From: Luteococcus sanguinis
Lineage (GTDB): Bacteria > Actinomycetota > Actinomycetes > Propionibacteriales > Propionibacteriaceae
DNA: 64,000 nt
Direction of reading: 5' to 3'
Assembly: GCF_039527675.1 (NCBI RefSeq)
Contig: NZ_BAAAKI010000001.1
Coordinates: 62,001-126,000 of the forward strand
Shown: positions 16,679 to 24,078 of the stretch, one piece after another
Layout: each line of letters starts with the position of its first letter
Numbering within the stretch: position 1 is the stretch's first letter
Program-made: the position numbers and the translations under genes
Notes under the pieces: model-generated
Databases searched by the model: none
What the model saw: only the letters and a program-made list of their open reading frames with translations
Told to the model about the DNA's origin: nothing

Positions 16679-18979
16679 ATGCTGGCAGACAACCGCCAGA
16701 CCTTGCCCCACCCCGAGGTTCCCGTGACCGACTCAGTTGCCCCCACGCAGAGTCCGATGCTCCAACGGCTGCATCGTGGGGCGCGCCCATGGATGCCAGT
16801 CGCGGACGACGCGATCCGCGCGGCTGGGCTCGTGGTGATGGTGCCGATCGCCCTCACCGCGCTCTTTCCGTTGCTGCGGCAACCCGCTCTCCAGCACTCA
16901 TGGCCAGCCGTGGGCCTCACCCTGCTCTTCCTGGTACATGCGACCTGCACGATCGCGATCGCGGCCCGGTTGCACTCCCGTCGGCTGCTCACGGTGCTCT
17001 GCGCCGCGGTGCCGGTGATGATCTGGTTGCTCCTGCCGCAACGCGCAGCACTCGTCCCCAATGACCTGTGGGCTCCTGGCATCTTCTGCCTGCCTGTTGT
17101 CGTGCTGGTCGTGCTCACCCTGGAACAGGCAGGCCGCTGGCGCTGGGTACTGGCTGGGCTCGCCTTGTTGTCGGTCTTCGAGGTCTTGTCTCCGCGCATC
17201 GGAGGCTGGACGCCGACTCGATTCAATCTGGTTGACTCGCTATTCCTGTGGCAGCCGGTAATGGCCTTTCTGCTGGCCAGCGAGGGGCTGTTGCGCATGG
17301 CCCATCGCCGTGAGCAGGAGGCCCGCCTGGCCCGGGTCGCCCGCACGGCCCACGTCGCCCAGAACCTGGCGTCCGACGCCCGCCGGGAGGCCGCCCGGCT
17401 GCTGCACGACCACGTCCTGCATGCCCTGCACGCCGTGGCCCGTGGGCGCAACGTCGTCACCTCCGAACAGGCGGTCGCCGAATGCGGTGCCGCCGTGGAA
17501 CAACTCTTCCGTCCGACCGGCCAGGAGGCCCTCCCCAACCTCCGCGACCTCTTGGGCGCTGACCCCCTGCTCGCCGAGGTCGGCGTGGAGGTCAGTGGCG
17601 ACGCCGGCCGCCTGCCCCGCACGGTTGCCGAAGGACTGGCGGCCGCGGTGCACGAAGCGGTGAGCAATGTGCGCAAGCACGCCAGAGCCACGAGCTGCAC
17701 CGTCATCCTGGGCACCAACGGCCCCGGCGTCTGCACGGTGCTCGTGCGGGACGACGGGGTCGGTTTCGACCCCTCACGGCTGCCCCGCCGTCGCCTCGGC
17801 CTGCAGCGATCCGTGGTGGAACGCCTTGATGACCTGGGCGGGCGAGCGGTGATCGATTCACGTCCCGGCGCAGGCACGCAGGTGCGGCTGTGTTGGCCCG
17901 AGGAGGGCACCAGTGGGACCGTGACGTGGGGCTCGGGCGGCGACGTCGACCCCGAGGTCAGCCGGGCCCTGGTGTGGAGCGTCGTCCCGACGATCTGTGT
18001 CGTCGCGCTGATGGGGGCCTTGATCGTCCCATTGATGGAGCCGGTCTGGCTCGGAGCCCTGATGAATGTCGGCTATCCCGTAGTCGCGTCCGGTCTGGTC
18101 TGGCTTGTCCGACGGCGCCCTCTCACCGTCAACGAGGCACGGGGGCTGGTGCCGCTGACACTGGTTCCGATGGCGGTGAACGTCTGGATGATTCCGCCCG
18201 GCCAGACCCAGCTCTACCTGTACTGGACGGCCTGGGCGAGTGGGATGCTGCTGCAGGTGATGATGTTGTGTCGCACTTCTCGTGAGTGCGTGGCGACGGC
18301 AGTGCTTGTGACGGGCTGCATGGTCGCCTTCCCGCTGATCCACTTCGGGGCCCCCGTGACCTTCGTCCACTTCGGCAACGCCATCATCATGGCCGCGGGC
18401 GTGCCGCTGGTGACCATGGCGGGGTCTTTCGTGGGCAAGGCGATCTCCGCCCAGGCCCAGGATGCGGCGCGGGCACGCATCATCACCCAGGCTGCCACCG
18501 CGCAGATGCACCAGCTGGCCCGACTGGACCATTACTGGAGCGAGCAGGTGAACTCGGAGACCATCCCGCTGCTGCGCGGAGTCGCGGCGGGGGAGCTGGA
18601 CCCGGCCGACCCTGCCGTGCGTGCCCTGGCTGCAGAACTGGAGATCTCGGTGCGCGACGAACTGGTGCTGGGGCCAGCACAACTCAAACTCATCGACAGC
18701 ATGCGGCGGCTGCGGGCAGCCGGCTGGCGACCCAATTCCAGCCTCTCCCGCGACGACACCGACGAAGCACTCGGCGTCGCGCGCGAACTGCTTGATCGCG
18801 TGGGTGAGCCATCCTTTGCCGGCCAGACGCTCAATGTCTCCGCCACACCGCGCGCAGCGACGGTCGTCATCCTCGACCCCATTCCGGCTCAGTTGGGGCT
18901 CTGGAAGACTGCCACCAGCACCTTGGGAGGACGCATGGACGTGTACGAGGGCTTCTCCCGCATCGTGGTGCCGACATGA
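16679..18979 (+). CDS. membrane histidine kinase with a second, degenerate kinase-like module
   Basis: A 766-residue protein in two halves. Residues about 48-200 hold five or six membrane segments. They are followed by a NarL/DesK-type kinase with phospho-acceptor His 243 (RLLHDHVLHAL), N box HEAVSNVRKHA (about 325-335) and G box DDGVGFD (358-364). A second membrane block spans about 430-600. The last 165 residues (EISVRDELVLGPAQLK, LRAAGWRPN) resemble the end of actinobacterial kinases but have no phospho-His or ATP-binding boxes. GAGAGGTGAG directly precedes ATG 16679; GTG 16724 is an alternative. The four-base overlap with the LuxR-type regulator identifies the partner. Confidence 0.85.
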   Translation: MLADNRQTLPHPEVPVTDSVAPTQSPMLQRLHRGARPWMPVADDAIRAAGLVVMVPIALTALFPLLRQPALQHSWPAVGLTLLFLVHATCTIAIAARLHSRRLLTVLCAAVPVMIWLLLPQRAALVPNDLWAPGIFCLPVVVLVVLTLEQAGRWRWVLAGLALLSVFEVLSPRIGGWTPTRFNLVDSLFLWQPVMAFLLASEGLLRMAHRREQEARLARVARTAHVAQNLASDARREAARLLHDHVLHALHAVARGRNVVTSEQAVAECGAAVEQLFRPTGQEALPNLRDLLGADPLLAEVGVEVSGDAGRLPRTVAEGLAAAVHEAVSNVRKHARATSCTVILGTNGPGVCTVLVRDDGVGFDPSRLPRRRLGLQRSVVERLDDLGGRAVIDSRPGAGTQVRLCWPEEGTSGTVTWGSGGDVDPEVSRALVWSVVPTICVVALMGALIVPLMEPVWLGALMNVGYPVVASGLVWLVRRRPLTVNEARGLVPLTLVPMAVNVWMIPPGQTQLYLYWTAWASGMLLQVMMLCRTSRECVATAVLVTGCMVAFPLIHFGAPVTFVHFGNAIIMAAGVPLVTMAGSFVGKAISAQAQDAARARIITQAATAQMHQLARLDHYWSEQVNSETIPLLRGVAAGELDPADPAVRALAAELEISVRDELVLGPAQLKLIDSMRRLRAAGWRPNSSLSRDDTDEALGVARELLDRVGEPSFAGQTLNVSATPRAATVVILDPIPAQLGLWKTATSTLGGRMDVYEGFSRIVVPT

Positions 18980-19623
18980 CCCCGCAGGTGAGACTGGCCG
19001 CGATCGATGACCACCCGGTCGTGCTGGCCGGGCTCGCGGCGCTCGAGCAGGAGACCGACGGTCTGATCGAGGTCACCTTCTCGGCCACCGACGAGGACGA
19101 GCTGTTCGCCCGGCTCGCGACCGAGTCGGTGGACGTGGTGCTGGTGGATCTGCAGCTCCACAACGCCCTCACCGGCCCCGACATCATCGAACGGCTCACC
19201 GGTCTGGCCATCCCCAGTGTGATCTACACCGCCGAGCTACGTCCACTGCCGATCCGCACCGCCGTCGCCGCTGGCGCACTCGGGCTGGCCCTGAAGAACG
19301 ACCCATTGGACGGGCTGGTGCGCGCCATCACCTCAGCAGCACAGGGGGACTTCGCGGTGAGCAGCCAGCTTGCGGACGTGCTGATCAAGGACCCCTCGCT
19401 GCTGCCCCGATTGGCGCCGCGCGAGATCGAGGTGCTGGAGCTGCTGCACCAGGGGATTCCGCGCAAGTCCGTCGGACGGATGATGGATCCGCCCGCGTCT
19501 GAATCCACCGTGGACACCTACCTGCGTCGGGTCTCGGCGAAGTACCGCCACCTGGGTCGCACGGTGCACGGAGTGCCCGACGCCTTGTCGCATGCCGAGC
19601 GGGATGGGCTGTTCGAGCTCTGA
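18976..19623 (+). CDS. response regulator, LuxR/NarL family
   Basis: A 215-residue regulator. The receiver domain has the acidic pair D11/D12, phospho-acceptor Asp about 58 (VVLVDLQL) and Lys about 107. A LuxR-type HTH lies at about 145-195 (LAPREIEVLELLHQGIPRKSVGRMM, ESTVDTYLRRVSAKY). ATG 18976 overlaps the kinase stop by four bases. It is the last gene of the transporter-kinase run, so it most likely answers to the kinase before it and may control this operon. Target genes are unknown. Confidence 0.92.
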   Translation: MTPQVRLAAIDDHPVVLAGLAALEQETDGLIEVTFSATDEDELFARLATESVDVVLVDLQLHNALTGPDIIERLTGLAIPSVIYTAELRPLPIRTAVAAGALGLALKNDPLDGLVRAITSAAQGDFAVSSQLADVLIKDPSLLPRLAPREIEVLELLHQGIPRKSVGRMMDPPASESTVDTYLRRVSAKYRHLGRTVHGVPDALSHAERDGLFEL

Positions 19624-19686
19624 ACAGCTGGCGCATCGGTCAAGGAAGGGAAGTCGGCACGTCCCCTGCCCCGGCAGGGCTTGAGC

Positions 19687-19751
19687 ACTCCCCCGAGTAG
19701 ACCTCAAACCCCACATCCGAACGCAGCCACGACGCGCCGACTCCCCCGAGT
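19687..19751. promoter_or_regulatory. pair of identical ACTC(CCCC)GAGT dyads
   Basis: ACTCCCCCGAGT occurs at 19687-19698 and again at 19740-19751, 53 bases apart, about five helical turns. Each has ACTC/GAGT half-sites. They lie between the 3' ends of convergent genes, so the role is unclear. Confidence 0.35.
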
Positions 19752-19847
19752 GTAAAACTGGGCACGGGCCCGCGCATGTCCCCTGATCAGGCGACAACCT
19801 CACCCCCGGTCGCTGAACCCTTCCTGTGCTGGGAGGGCCCCAGCAGT

Positions 19848-21515
19848 TCAGCGCCCGTCCAGGTACCCATGCACCAGCGGGACCACCGCCGACCCCTCGC
19901 CGGAGGCCGCCGCCACCCGCTTCATGGAGCCGGACCGGACGTCCCCAGCGCAGAAGATCCCGGGCACCGACGTGGCCAGCTCGGCGGGCGGCAGACTGCC
20001 GGTCCAACGTTCCTTGGGAACATCGCGTCCGGTGAGCACGAAGCCGTGCTCGTCCAGGGCGATCTGTTCCGGCAGCCAGCCGCAGGAGGGCCGAGCTCCC
20101 AGCAGCAGGTAGAGCCCGTCCGCCTCGACGCGCTCCGCGCGCCCGTCCGCGCCGGTGATCTCCAACCACTCCAGACGTCCGTCGCCACCGCCGTCGGTGA
20201 CTTGGCTTGCACACCGCAGCTCGATCCGCGGGTTGGCCTCCAGCTCGCGGACGAGGTAGTCACTCATCGTCGCCCACAGCGAGTCGCGTCGCACCACCAT
20301 CGTCACGTGCGCAGCGAAACGGGACAGGTGCTGCGCGGCCTGGCCGGCGGAGTTCCCGCCGCCCACGACGAAAACCCGGCCCCCCTGCATGGCCCGTGCG
20401 GTGGTGGTGGCGGCGCCGTAGTTCACGCCGTGCCCCACGAGTTCCTCCAGCGCCTGGACGCCAAGGCGACGGTAGGCGACGCCCGTGGAGACGAGCACGG
20501 TGCGGGCGTGGGTCACGACGCCATCGATGACCAACTCGTGGCAACCGTCCTCCGCGGCCATCGGGCGCAGCGACTGCACCGGGTGACCGGCCAGGAAGCG
20601 CGCCCCGAATCGGGAGGCCTGCGTGCGGGCGCGTTGCGCCAACCGCATGCCGCTGATGCCACGCGGGAAGCCGAGGTAATTGCGGATCATCGAGCTCGTG
20701 CCCGCCTGACCGCCGATCGCGGACGCGTCGACCGCCGCCACCGACAGGCCCTCGGACGCGGCGTACACGCTGGCCGCCAGTCCCGCAGGGCCAGCGCCGA
20801 TGACCACGAGGTCCAGGCACTGGCCCTCGAGGTCGGTGACCGGGCTGTAGAAGCGGTCACCGACCTCAGCGAGGCTCGGGTTGGACATGATCGTCCCGAA
20901 GGCATCGCGCAGCAGCGGCAGTTCGGCACCTGGGCCAGCTTGGGCGATGATCTCGCGCCCGACCTCGGAGTCGACGTGGTAGAGCCTGCTCGGCATGCCC
21001 ATCCGGTAGAGGAAGTCGTGGAGTTCGGCAACCCGCCCGTGAGAGTCGGTGACCACCTGGGTGCCGTCCACCTCGACCCCGCCAGAAGTCCAGGTCCAGT
21101 CGGACAGCAGGTCGGTGATGCCGGCGTGGAACTCCTCGTCCCGCATCCCGGAGGGGATGGTGAAGTAGGCGTCCATGTCGCCGCGGGCGAGGGCTTCGCG
21201 CAGCGCCGGGAGCGCCTCGCGGAAGGTGCCGGGCGGCAGCATGCATACCCGCTTGGTGGAGGGGGAGATCGCGCCGAACTTGCTCAGCATGGATATCGCG
21301 TCGAGGTCGCTGAGCTGCCACTCGACGGCCACCATCGCCAACCGAGCGCCGGAGGCCATCAGCTCGGTGGCTCGGGAACAGGCCTGCGCGGCCGATCCGA
21401 CCAGGCTGATCTCGTAGTCACGAGCGTAACGTCCGGCCAGTTCCTGACGGATCCGCTCGATGTTGTCGCCACCGACGACGAGCAGGACGGGGGTGGTGCG
21501 GTTCGGTTCGTGCAC
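19848..21515 (-). CDS. fused receiver-like / thioredoxin-reductase-like FAD oxidoreductase
   Basis: About 555 residues. The first 130 or so look like a response-regulator receiver (TPVLLVVGGDN start), but the phospho-Asp position reads VAVEWQ, so phosphorylation is doubtful. The rest is a thioredoxin-reductase fold: FAD loop VIGAGPAGLAA, GGQAGTSSMIRNYLGFPRGISG in place of the usual region, NADPH loop VVGGGNSAGQAAQHL, and a late GIFCAGDVRSGSMKRV FAD motif. The redox CxxC of true thioredoxin reductases is absent, as is common in this fused family. The start is weak: GTG 21515 is preferred, and the longer frame to 21584 lacks a ribosome site. Confidence 0.82.
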   Translation of the reverse strand: MHEPNRTTPVLLVVGGDNIERIRQELAGRYARDYEISLVGSAAQACSRATELMASGARLAMVAVEWQLSDLDAISMLSKFGAISPSTKRVCMLPPGTFREALPALREALARGDMDAYFTIPSGMRDEEFHAGITDLLSDWTWTSGGVEVDGTQVVTDSHGRVAELHDFLYRMGMPSRLYHVDSEVGREIIAQAGPGAELPLLRDAFGTIMSNPSLAEVGDRFYSPVTDLEGQCLDLVVIGAGPAGLAASVYAASEGLSVAAVDASAIGGQAGTSSMIRNYLGFPRGISGMRLAQRARTQASRFGARFLAGHPVQSLRPMAAEDGCHELVIDGVVTHARTVLVSTGVAYRRLGVQALEELVGHGVNYGAATTTARAMQGGRVFVVGGGNSAGQAAQHLSRFAAHVTMVVRRDSLWATMSDYLVRELEANPRIELRCASQVTDGGGDGRLEWLEITGADGRAERVEADGLYLLLGARPSCGWLPEQIALDEHGFVLTGRDVPKERWTGSLPPAELATSVPGIFCAGDVRSGSMKRVAAASGEGSAVVPLVHGYLDGR

Positions 21516-21619
21516 GCCGTGAGAATAGGCGCTCGAGTTCCCGCATGGGGAGGAATGGGACCCACGGGACTCCACCCGCTGCACGCCCCTTGTGGGGAGC
21601 GTCGCACTGGCGTGGACCC

Positions 21620-21946
21620 ATGCTCAGAATCGGCGCTGTCGTCCTGAACTCCGATCCGGCGCAGACGGCGTCGTTCTGGAGCCGGGCGTTGCGGTGCCAG
21701 CCGGGCGCGAATCCGGACTTGTTGGTGCCCGCCTCGGCGCCGGGGCCTCATCTTCACCTCGACTCCACGGACAACACCCATCTGGACCTGTGGACCGACT
21801 CGCCTGAAGAACAGCGGGCCGAGGTGGAACGGCTGGTTCAGCTCGGCGCCAAGCGGGTCGCACGGGACTACCCCGAGGACGCCGACTTCGTCGTCCTGGC
21901 CGACCCTGCTGGCACCCTCTTCTGCGTCATCGACAGCAGCCGGTGA
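21620..21946 (+). CDS. VOC family (glyoxalase-like) protein
   Basis: A 108-residue single VOC domain: LRIGAVVLNSDPAQTASFWSRAL at the start, HLHLDSTDNTHLDLWTD in the middle, and RVARDYPEDADFVVLADPAGTLFCVID at the end. This order matches the Glyoxalase_6 subgroup. The family includes lyases, dioxygenases and drug-binding proteins; the ligand cannot be told. ATG 21620 is preceded by GTGGA only, so the start is moderately supported. It is divergent from the oxidoreductase gene. Confidence 0.85.
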   Translation: MLRIGAVVLNSDPAQTASFWSRALRCQPGANPDLLVPASAPGPHLHLDSTDNTHLDLWTDSPEEQRAEVERLVQLGAKRVARDYPEDADFVVLADPAGTLFCVIDSSR

Positions 21947-21962
21947 CCACGACGTTGGATGT

Positions 21963-22403
21963 TCAGTCGCGCTCGAGGGCCAGTCGCCCCAGTCCGACGG
22001 CCAACGCGGCTGCGGTGGGTGCCATGAAGCGCCGCTCGAAGGCGGTGCCCGTTACCTGGGCGGGCACACTTCCCAGCGCGGCCACGGCCAGGGCGCCCAT
22101 GACCGCACGTTCGGCCCGGGACGAGCCGCCAGCGAACCCAGCCCCGCGCGCCACCAACGCCGCGACCGGCACGAGGGAGACCGAGCTGGTGACCGCCAAC
22201 CGCTGGCCGGCTGCGGGGTCCGTCACCCGGCCGCCGCTGACCGCAGTGTGCGGGAGCCGGCCGGTCAGCACGGCCGTGTGGGTGGCCATCGTGGCCGCAA
22301 GGCCACTGGCTGCGAGTGCGACGGCCACCCTGAGCGGGACGACCTCGCGAAAGGACTGGGGAATGGGCACGACACGAGCCTCCGAGATCACGGCGACGAG
22401 CAA
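21963..22403 (-). CDS. hypothetical membrane protein
   Basis: Up to 146 residues, with three or four hydrophobic stretches (about 25-45, 70-88, 100-118 and 125-140) and a basic ERRF loop before the last. No family was recognised. The start could be the ATG at 22403 or an internal GTG near VPIPQSF. It converges on the VOC gene with 16 bases between stops. The composition is like its neighbours, so it is probably a real gene, though without functional clues. Confidence 0.6.
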   Translation of the reverse strand: MLVAVISEARVVPIPQSFREVVPLRVAVALAASGLAATMATHTAVLTGRLPHTAVSGGRVTDPAAGQRLAVTSSVSLVPVAALVARGAGFAGGSSRAERAVMGALAVAALGSVPAQVTGTAFERRFMAPTAAALAVGLGRLALERD

Positions 22404-22486
22404 CGGCGGGTTCCGCCCCCAACACTAGCCCGGCCGGCTCGCCTCGCAGGTCGTGGTCGTTGGCGGGGGGCGTGGATACTGAGCCC

Positions 22487-22846
22487 ATGAACGCCGTGGA
22501 CGACTACCTCGACCAACTGCCCGACGAACGGCGCGCAGCGCTGGCCCACATCCGAGACCTCGTCCACCAGGGCTATCCGGATGCGGTCGAGAAGATCAGC
22601 TACAACATGCCGACCTTCGTCGTCGAGGGGCACGCCATCGGCGGTTTCCTGTCCCACCAGAAGTTCATGAGCTGGTACCCGCACTCGGGCAGCACCCTGG
22701 CCACGCTGTCGTCCGAGATCTCGGGCCGCCAGCAGACCAAGAGCGCACTGCACTTCACCGTCGCCGAGCCACTGCCGGACGACTTGGTCCGGCTCCTGCT
22801 GGAGACACGTCGCCGGGAGTGGAGCCCGTCCGGACAGACCGACTGA
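22487..22846 (+). CDS. DUF1801 (YdhG-like) protein
   Basis: A 119-residue protein with VDDYLDQLPDERRAALAHIRDLVHQGYPDAVEKISYNMPTF and a strand-rich end (FMSWYPHSGSTL, KSALHFTVAEPLPDDLVRLLLETR), the pattern of DUF1801/YdhG proteins. These have a double-wing fold related to frataxin and no settled role. ATG 22487 was chosen over the upstream GTG because MNAVDDYLD is the family start. Its stop codon lies inside the left arm of a 15-bp inverted repeat. Confidence 0.88.
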   Translation: MNAVDDYLDQLPDERRAALAHIRDLVHQGYPDAVEKISYNMPTFVVEGHAIGGFLSHQKFMSWYPHSGSTLATLSSEISGRQQTKSALHFTVAEPLPDDLVRLLLETRRREWSPSGQTD

Positions 22847-22915
22847 GAATCGGACGCCAGCGGAGCACATCGGCGACTGGATCGTTCAAGTGGTCCAATT
22901 CGTCCGATTCTCAGT
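22842..22915. repeat. 15-bp perfect inverted repeat, 44-base spacer
   Basis: ACTGAGAATCGGACG (22842-22856) is the exact reverse complement of CGTCCGATTCTCAGT (22901-22915). The left arm contains the TGA of the DUF1801 gene. It could act as a long-loop terminator or mark a small inserted element. Confidence 0.7.
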
Positions 22916-22926
22916 GTCACTGGCCG

Positions 22927-22952
22927 GGGCCCCTCGACAGGCTCGGGGTTCG
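22927..22952. repeat. dispersed repeat, copy 3 (CCCTCGACAGGCT core)
   Basis: A third copy of the motif found twice around 4345-4520, again intergenic. A short hairpin GTTCGGG/CCCGAAC follows at 22988-23009. Confidence 0.65.
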
Positions 22953-23052
22953 TGCGCCGGCTCAGGGTGTGCGCCAGCTCGGGGAAGGTTCGGGAGCCAG
23001 CCCCCGAACGTGCCACCGGGCCCGACCTTGGCCCCTCCCCTAGGCTTGTGGC

Positions 23053-23544
23053 ATGGAGGAACAGAGCCGCGCCCCACAGTGGTTCCTGTCGTTGCGGCAC
23101 GGGATCTGGCGCGTGCTCCCCGGGCCACTGCGACGCATCGTCCCCCACACCTTCGTCGGCTATTGCCTCCTGAACGGGACGACCTTCGCGCTCGATCTGG
23201 GGCTGCTGCACCTGCTGTACAACGAGCTCGGTTTGCCGAGCCCCGTGGCGCTGACGATCGCCTACTGCACCGCGCTCTCGCTGGCCTATTTGTTGAACCG
23301 GTGGTTCAACTTCCAGTCGCACGGTTCGGTCGCGAAGCAATCCGTCCGCTATGTGGCGGTGGTGCTGGTCAACTACCTGGCCCTGATTCTGGGGGTCGGG
23401 AGCGGCCTGACGCACCTGGGCCTCCCGCAGCTGGTCGCGCGGGTGATCGCCGGCGCCTGTGAAGCCGTCTACATGTATGCGGCCATGCGGTGGATCGTCT
23501 TCCGGGACGAGGCCACCGCGGTACCTGAGAACTCGACCAGCTGA
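23053..23544 (+). CDS. GtrA family membrane protein
   Basis: A 163-residue protein with four membrane segments and the GtrA hallmarks: FVGYCLLNGTTFALDLGLLHLL at the first segment, AYCTALSLAYLLNRWFNF after the second, and the end VYMYAAMRWIVFRD. GtrA-like proteins are small flippase-type subunits for polyprenyl-phosphate sugars, used in cell-surface glycosylation. No glycosyltransferase is adjacent. ATG 23053 has a weak upstream site. A sigma-70-like promoter begins just after its stop. Confidence 0.9.
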   Translation: MEEQSRAPQWFLSLRHGIWRVLPGPLRRIVPHTFVGYCLLNGTTFALDLGLLHLLYNELGLPSPVALTIAYCTALSLAYLLNRWFNFQSHGSVAKQSVRYVAVVLVNYLALILGVGSGLTHLGLPQLVARVIAGACEAVYMYAAMRWIVFRDEATAVPENSTS

Positions 23545-23548
23545 GCTA

Positions 23549-23576
23549 TTGCCTCGTCTAACGTTGCCGGTAGAAT
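23549..23576 (+). promoter_or_regulatory. sigma-70-like promoter for the small-protein gene
   Basis: TTGCCT (23549-23554), a 16-base spacer and TAGAAT (23571-23576) match the consensus at 4/6 and 5/6 positions. It implies a leader of about 215 bases before the ATG at 23802. Confidence 0.5.
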
Positions 23577-23673
23577 AGTCACATCGCGCTGGTTCGGTGC
23601 GGAGGGCCCGACCTACCGTGGCCTCCCCAGCTGGCGTTCAGCCACTCTCAACCTGTTCGTAACCCGGGCACAG

Positions 23674-23800
23674 GTTCTCGAAACATTGAGCGCGCACACT
23701 GGTCTCCAGATCGAGGCGATGTGCTTCGAGAACGCCAGCGCCGGCCGCTTCCCCCGTCGGCGCGGCCCGGTGTCACGACACCTTCTTGGAGGAGGACACC
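23674..23800 (+). promoter_or_regulatory. structured 5' leader with competing pairings near the ribosome site
   Basis: GTTCTCGAA (23674-23682) pairs exactly with TTCGAGAAC (23725-23733). Further on, GGTGTC (23769-23774) can pair with GACACC at 23777-23782 or with a second GACACC at 23795-23800. The second overlaps the end of the GGAGGAGG ribosome site (23788-23795). Only one can form at a time. No known riboswitch class was recognised. Confidence 0.4.
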
Positions 23801-23801
23801 C

Positions 23802-24002
23802 ATGACCATGGTCACCACCGCAAACACTCCCGCGATCCGTCGCGCGCTGCTCGGAGGCGAGGCAAAGAGCCCCGCCCTCACCCGTCCGTCCGCCCAGCAC
23901 CCCGCCGGCACCGAGCACTCCGGCAGCTCGCACGCGACAGTGCAGCACGCATCGCGTCTGAACCACGCCAAGTCAGCCGTGCGCCAGGCACTTCGCGGCT
24001 GA
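23802..24002 (+). CDS. small hypothetical protein, 66 aa
   Basis: The ATG at 23802 has the strongest ribosome site in the area, GGAGGAGG 6 bases upstream. The 66-residue product is Ala/Ser/Thr/His rich, without Cys, Trp or membrane segment. It begins and ends with similar basic motifs (PAIRRALLGG and KSAVRQALRG) around a disordered, His-containing middle. No family was recognised. A promoter-like sequence and a long structured leader stand before it and a strong hairpin after it, so it looks like an independent single-gene transcript. Confidence 0.62.
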   Translation: MTMVTTANTPAIRRALLGGEAKSPALTRPSAQHPAGTEHSGSSHATVQHASRLNHAKSAVRQALRG

Positions 24003-24021
24003 CACCGACCATCCCCATACG

Positions 24022-24064
24022 TGGGTGGTTCTCCTTGCTGAACGCTGCTGGAGAGCCACCCACT
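24022..24064 (+). terminator. hairpin terminator after the small-protein gene
   Basis: GTGGGTGGTTCTCC (24022-24035) pairs with GGAGAGCCACCCAC (24051-24064), 13 of 14 positions plus one G-T pair, with a 15-base loop. It also lies just before the stop of the convergent MpaB-like gene (24079), so it may serve both. No T run. Confidence 0.7.
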
Positions 24065-24078
24065 CCAGTGTCTGCGAC

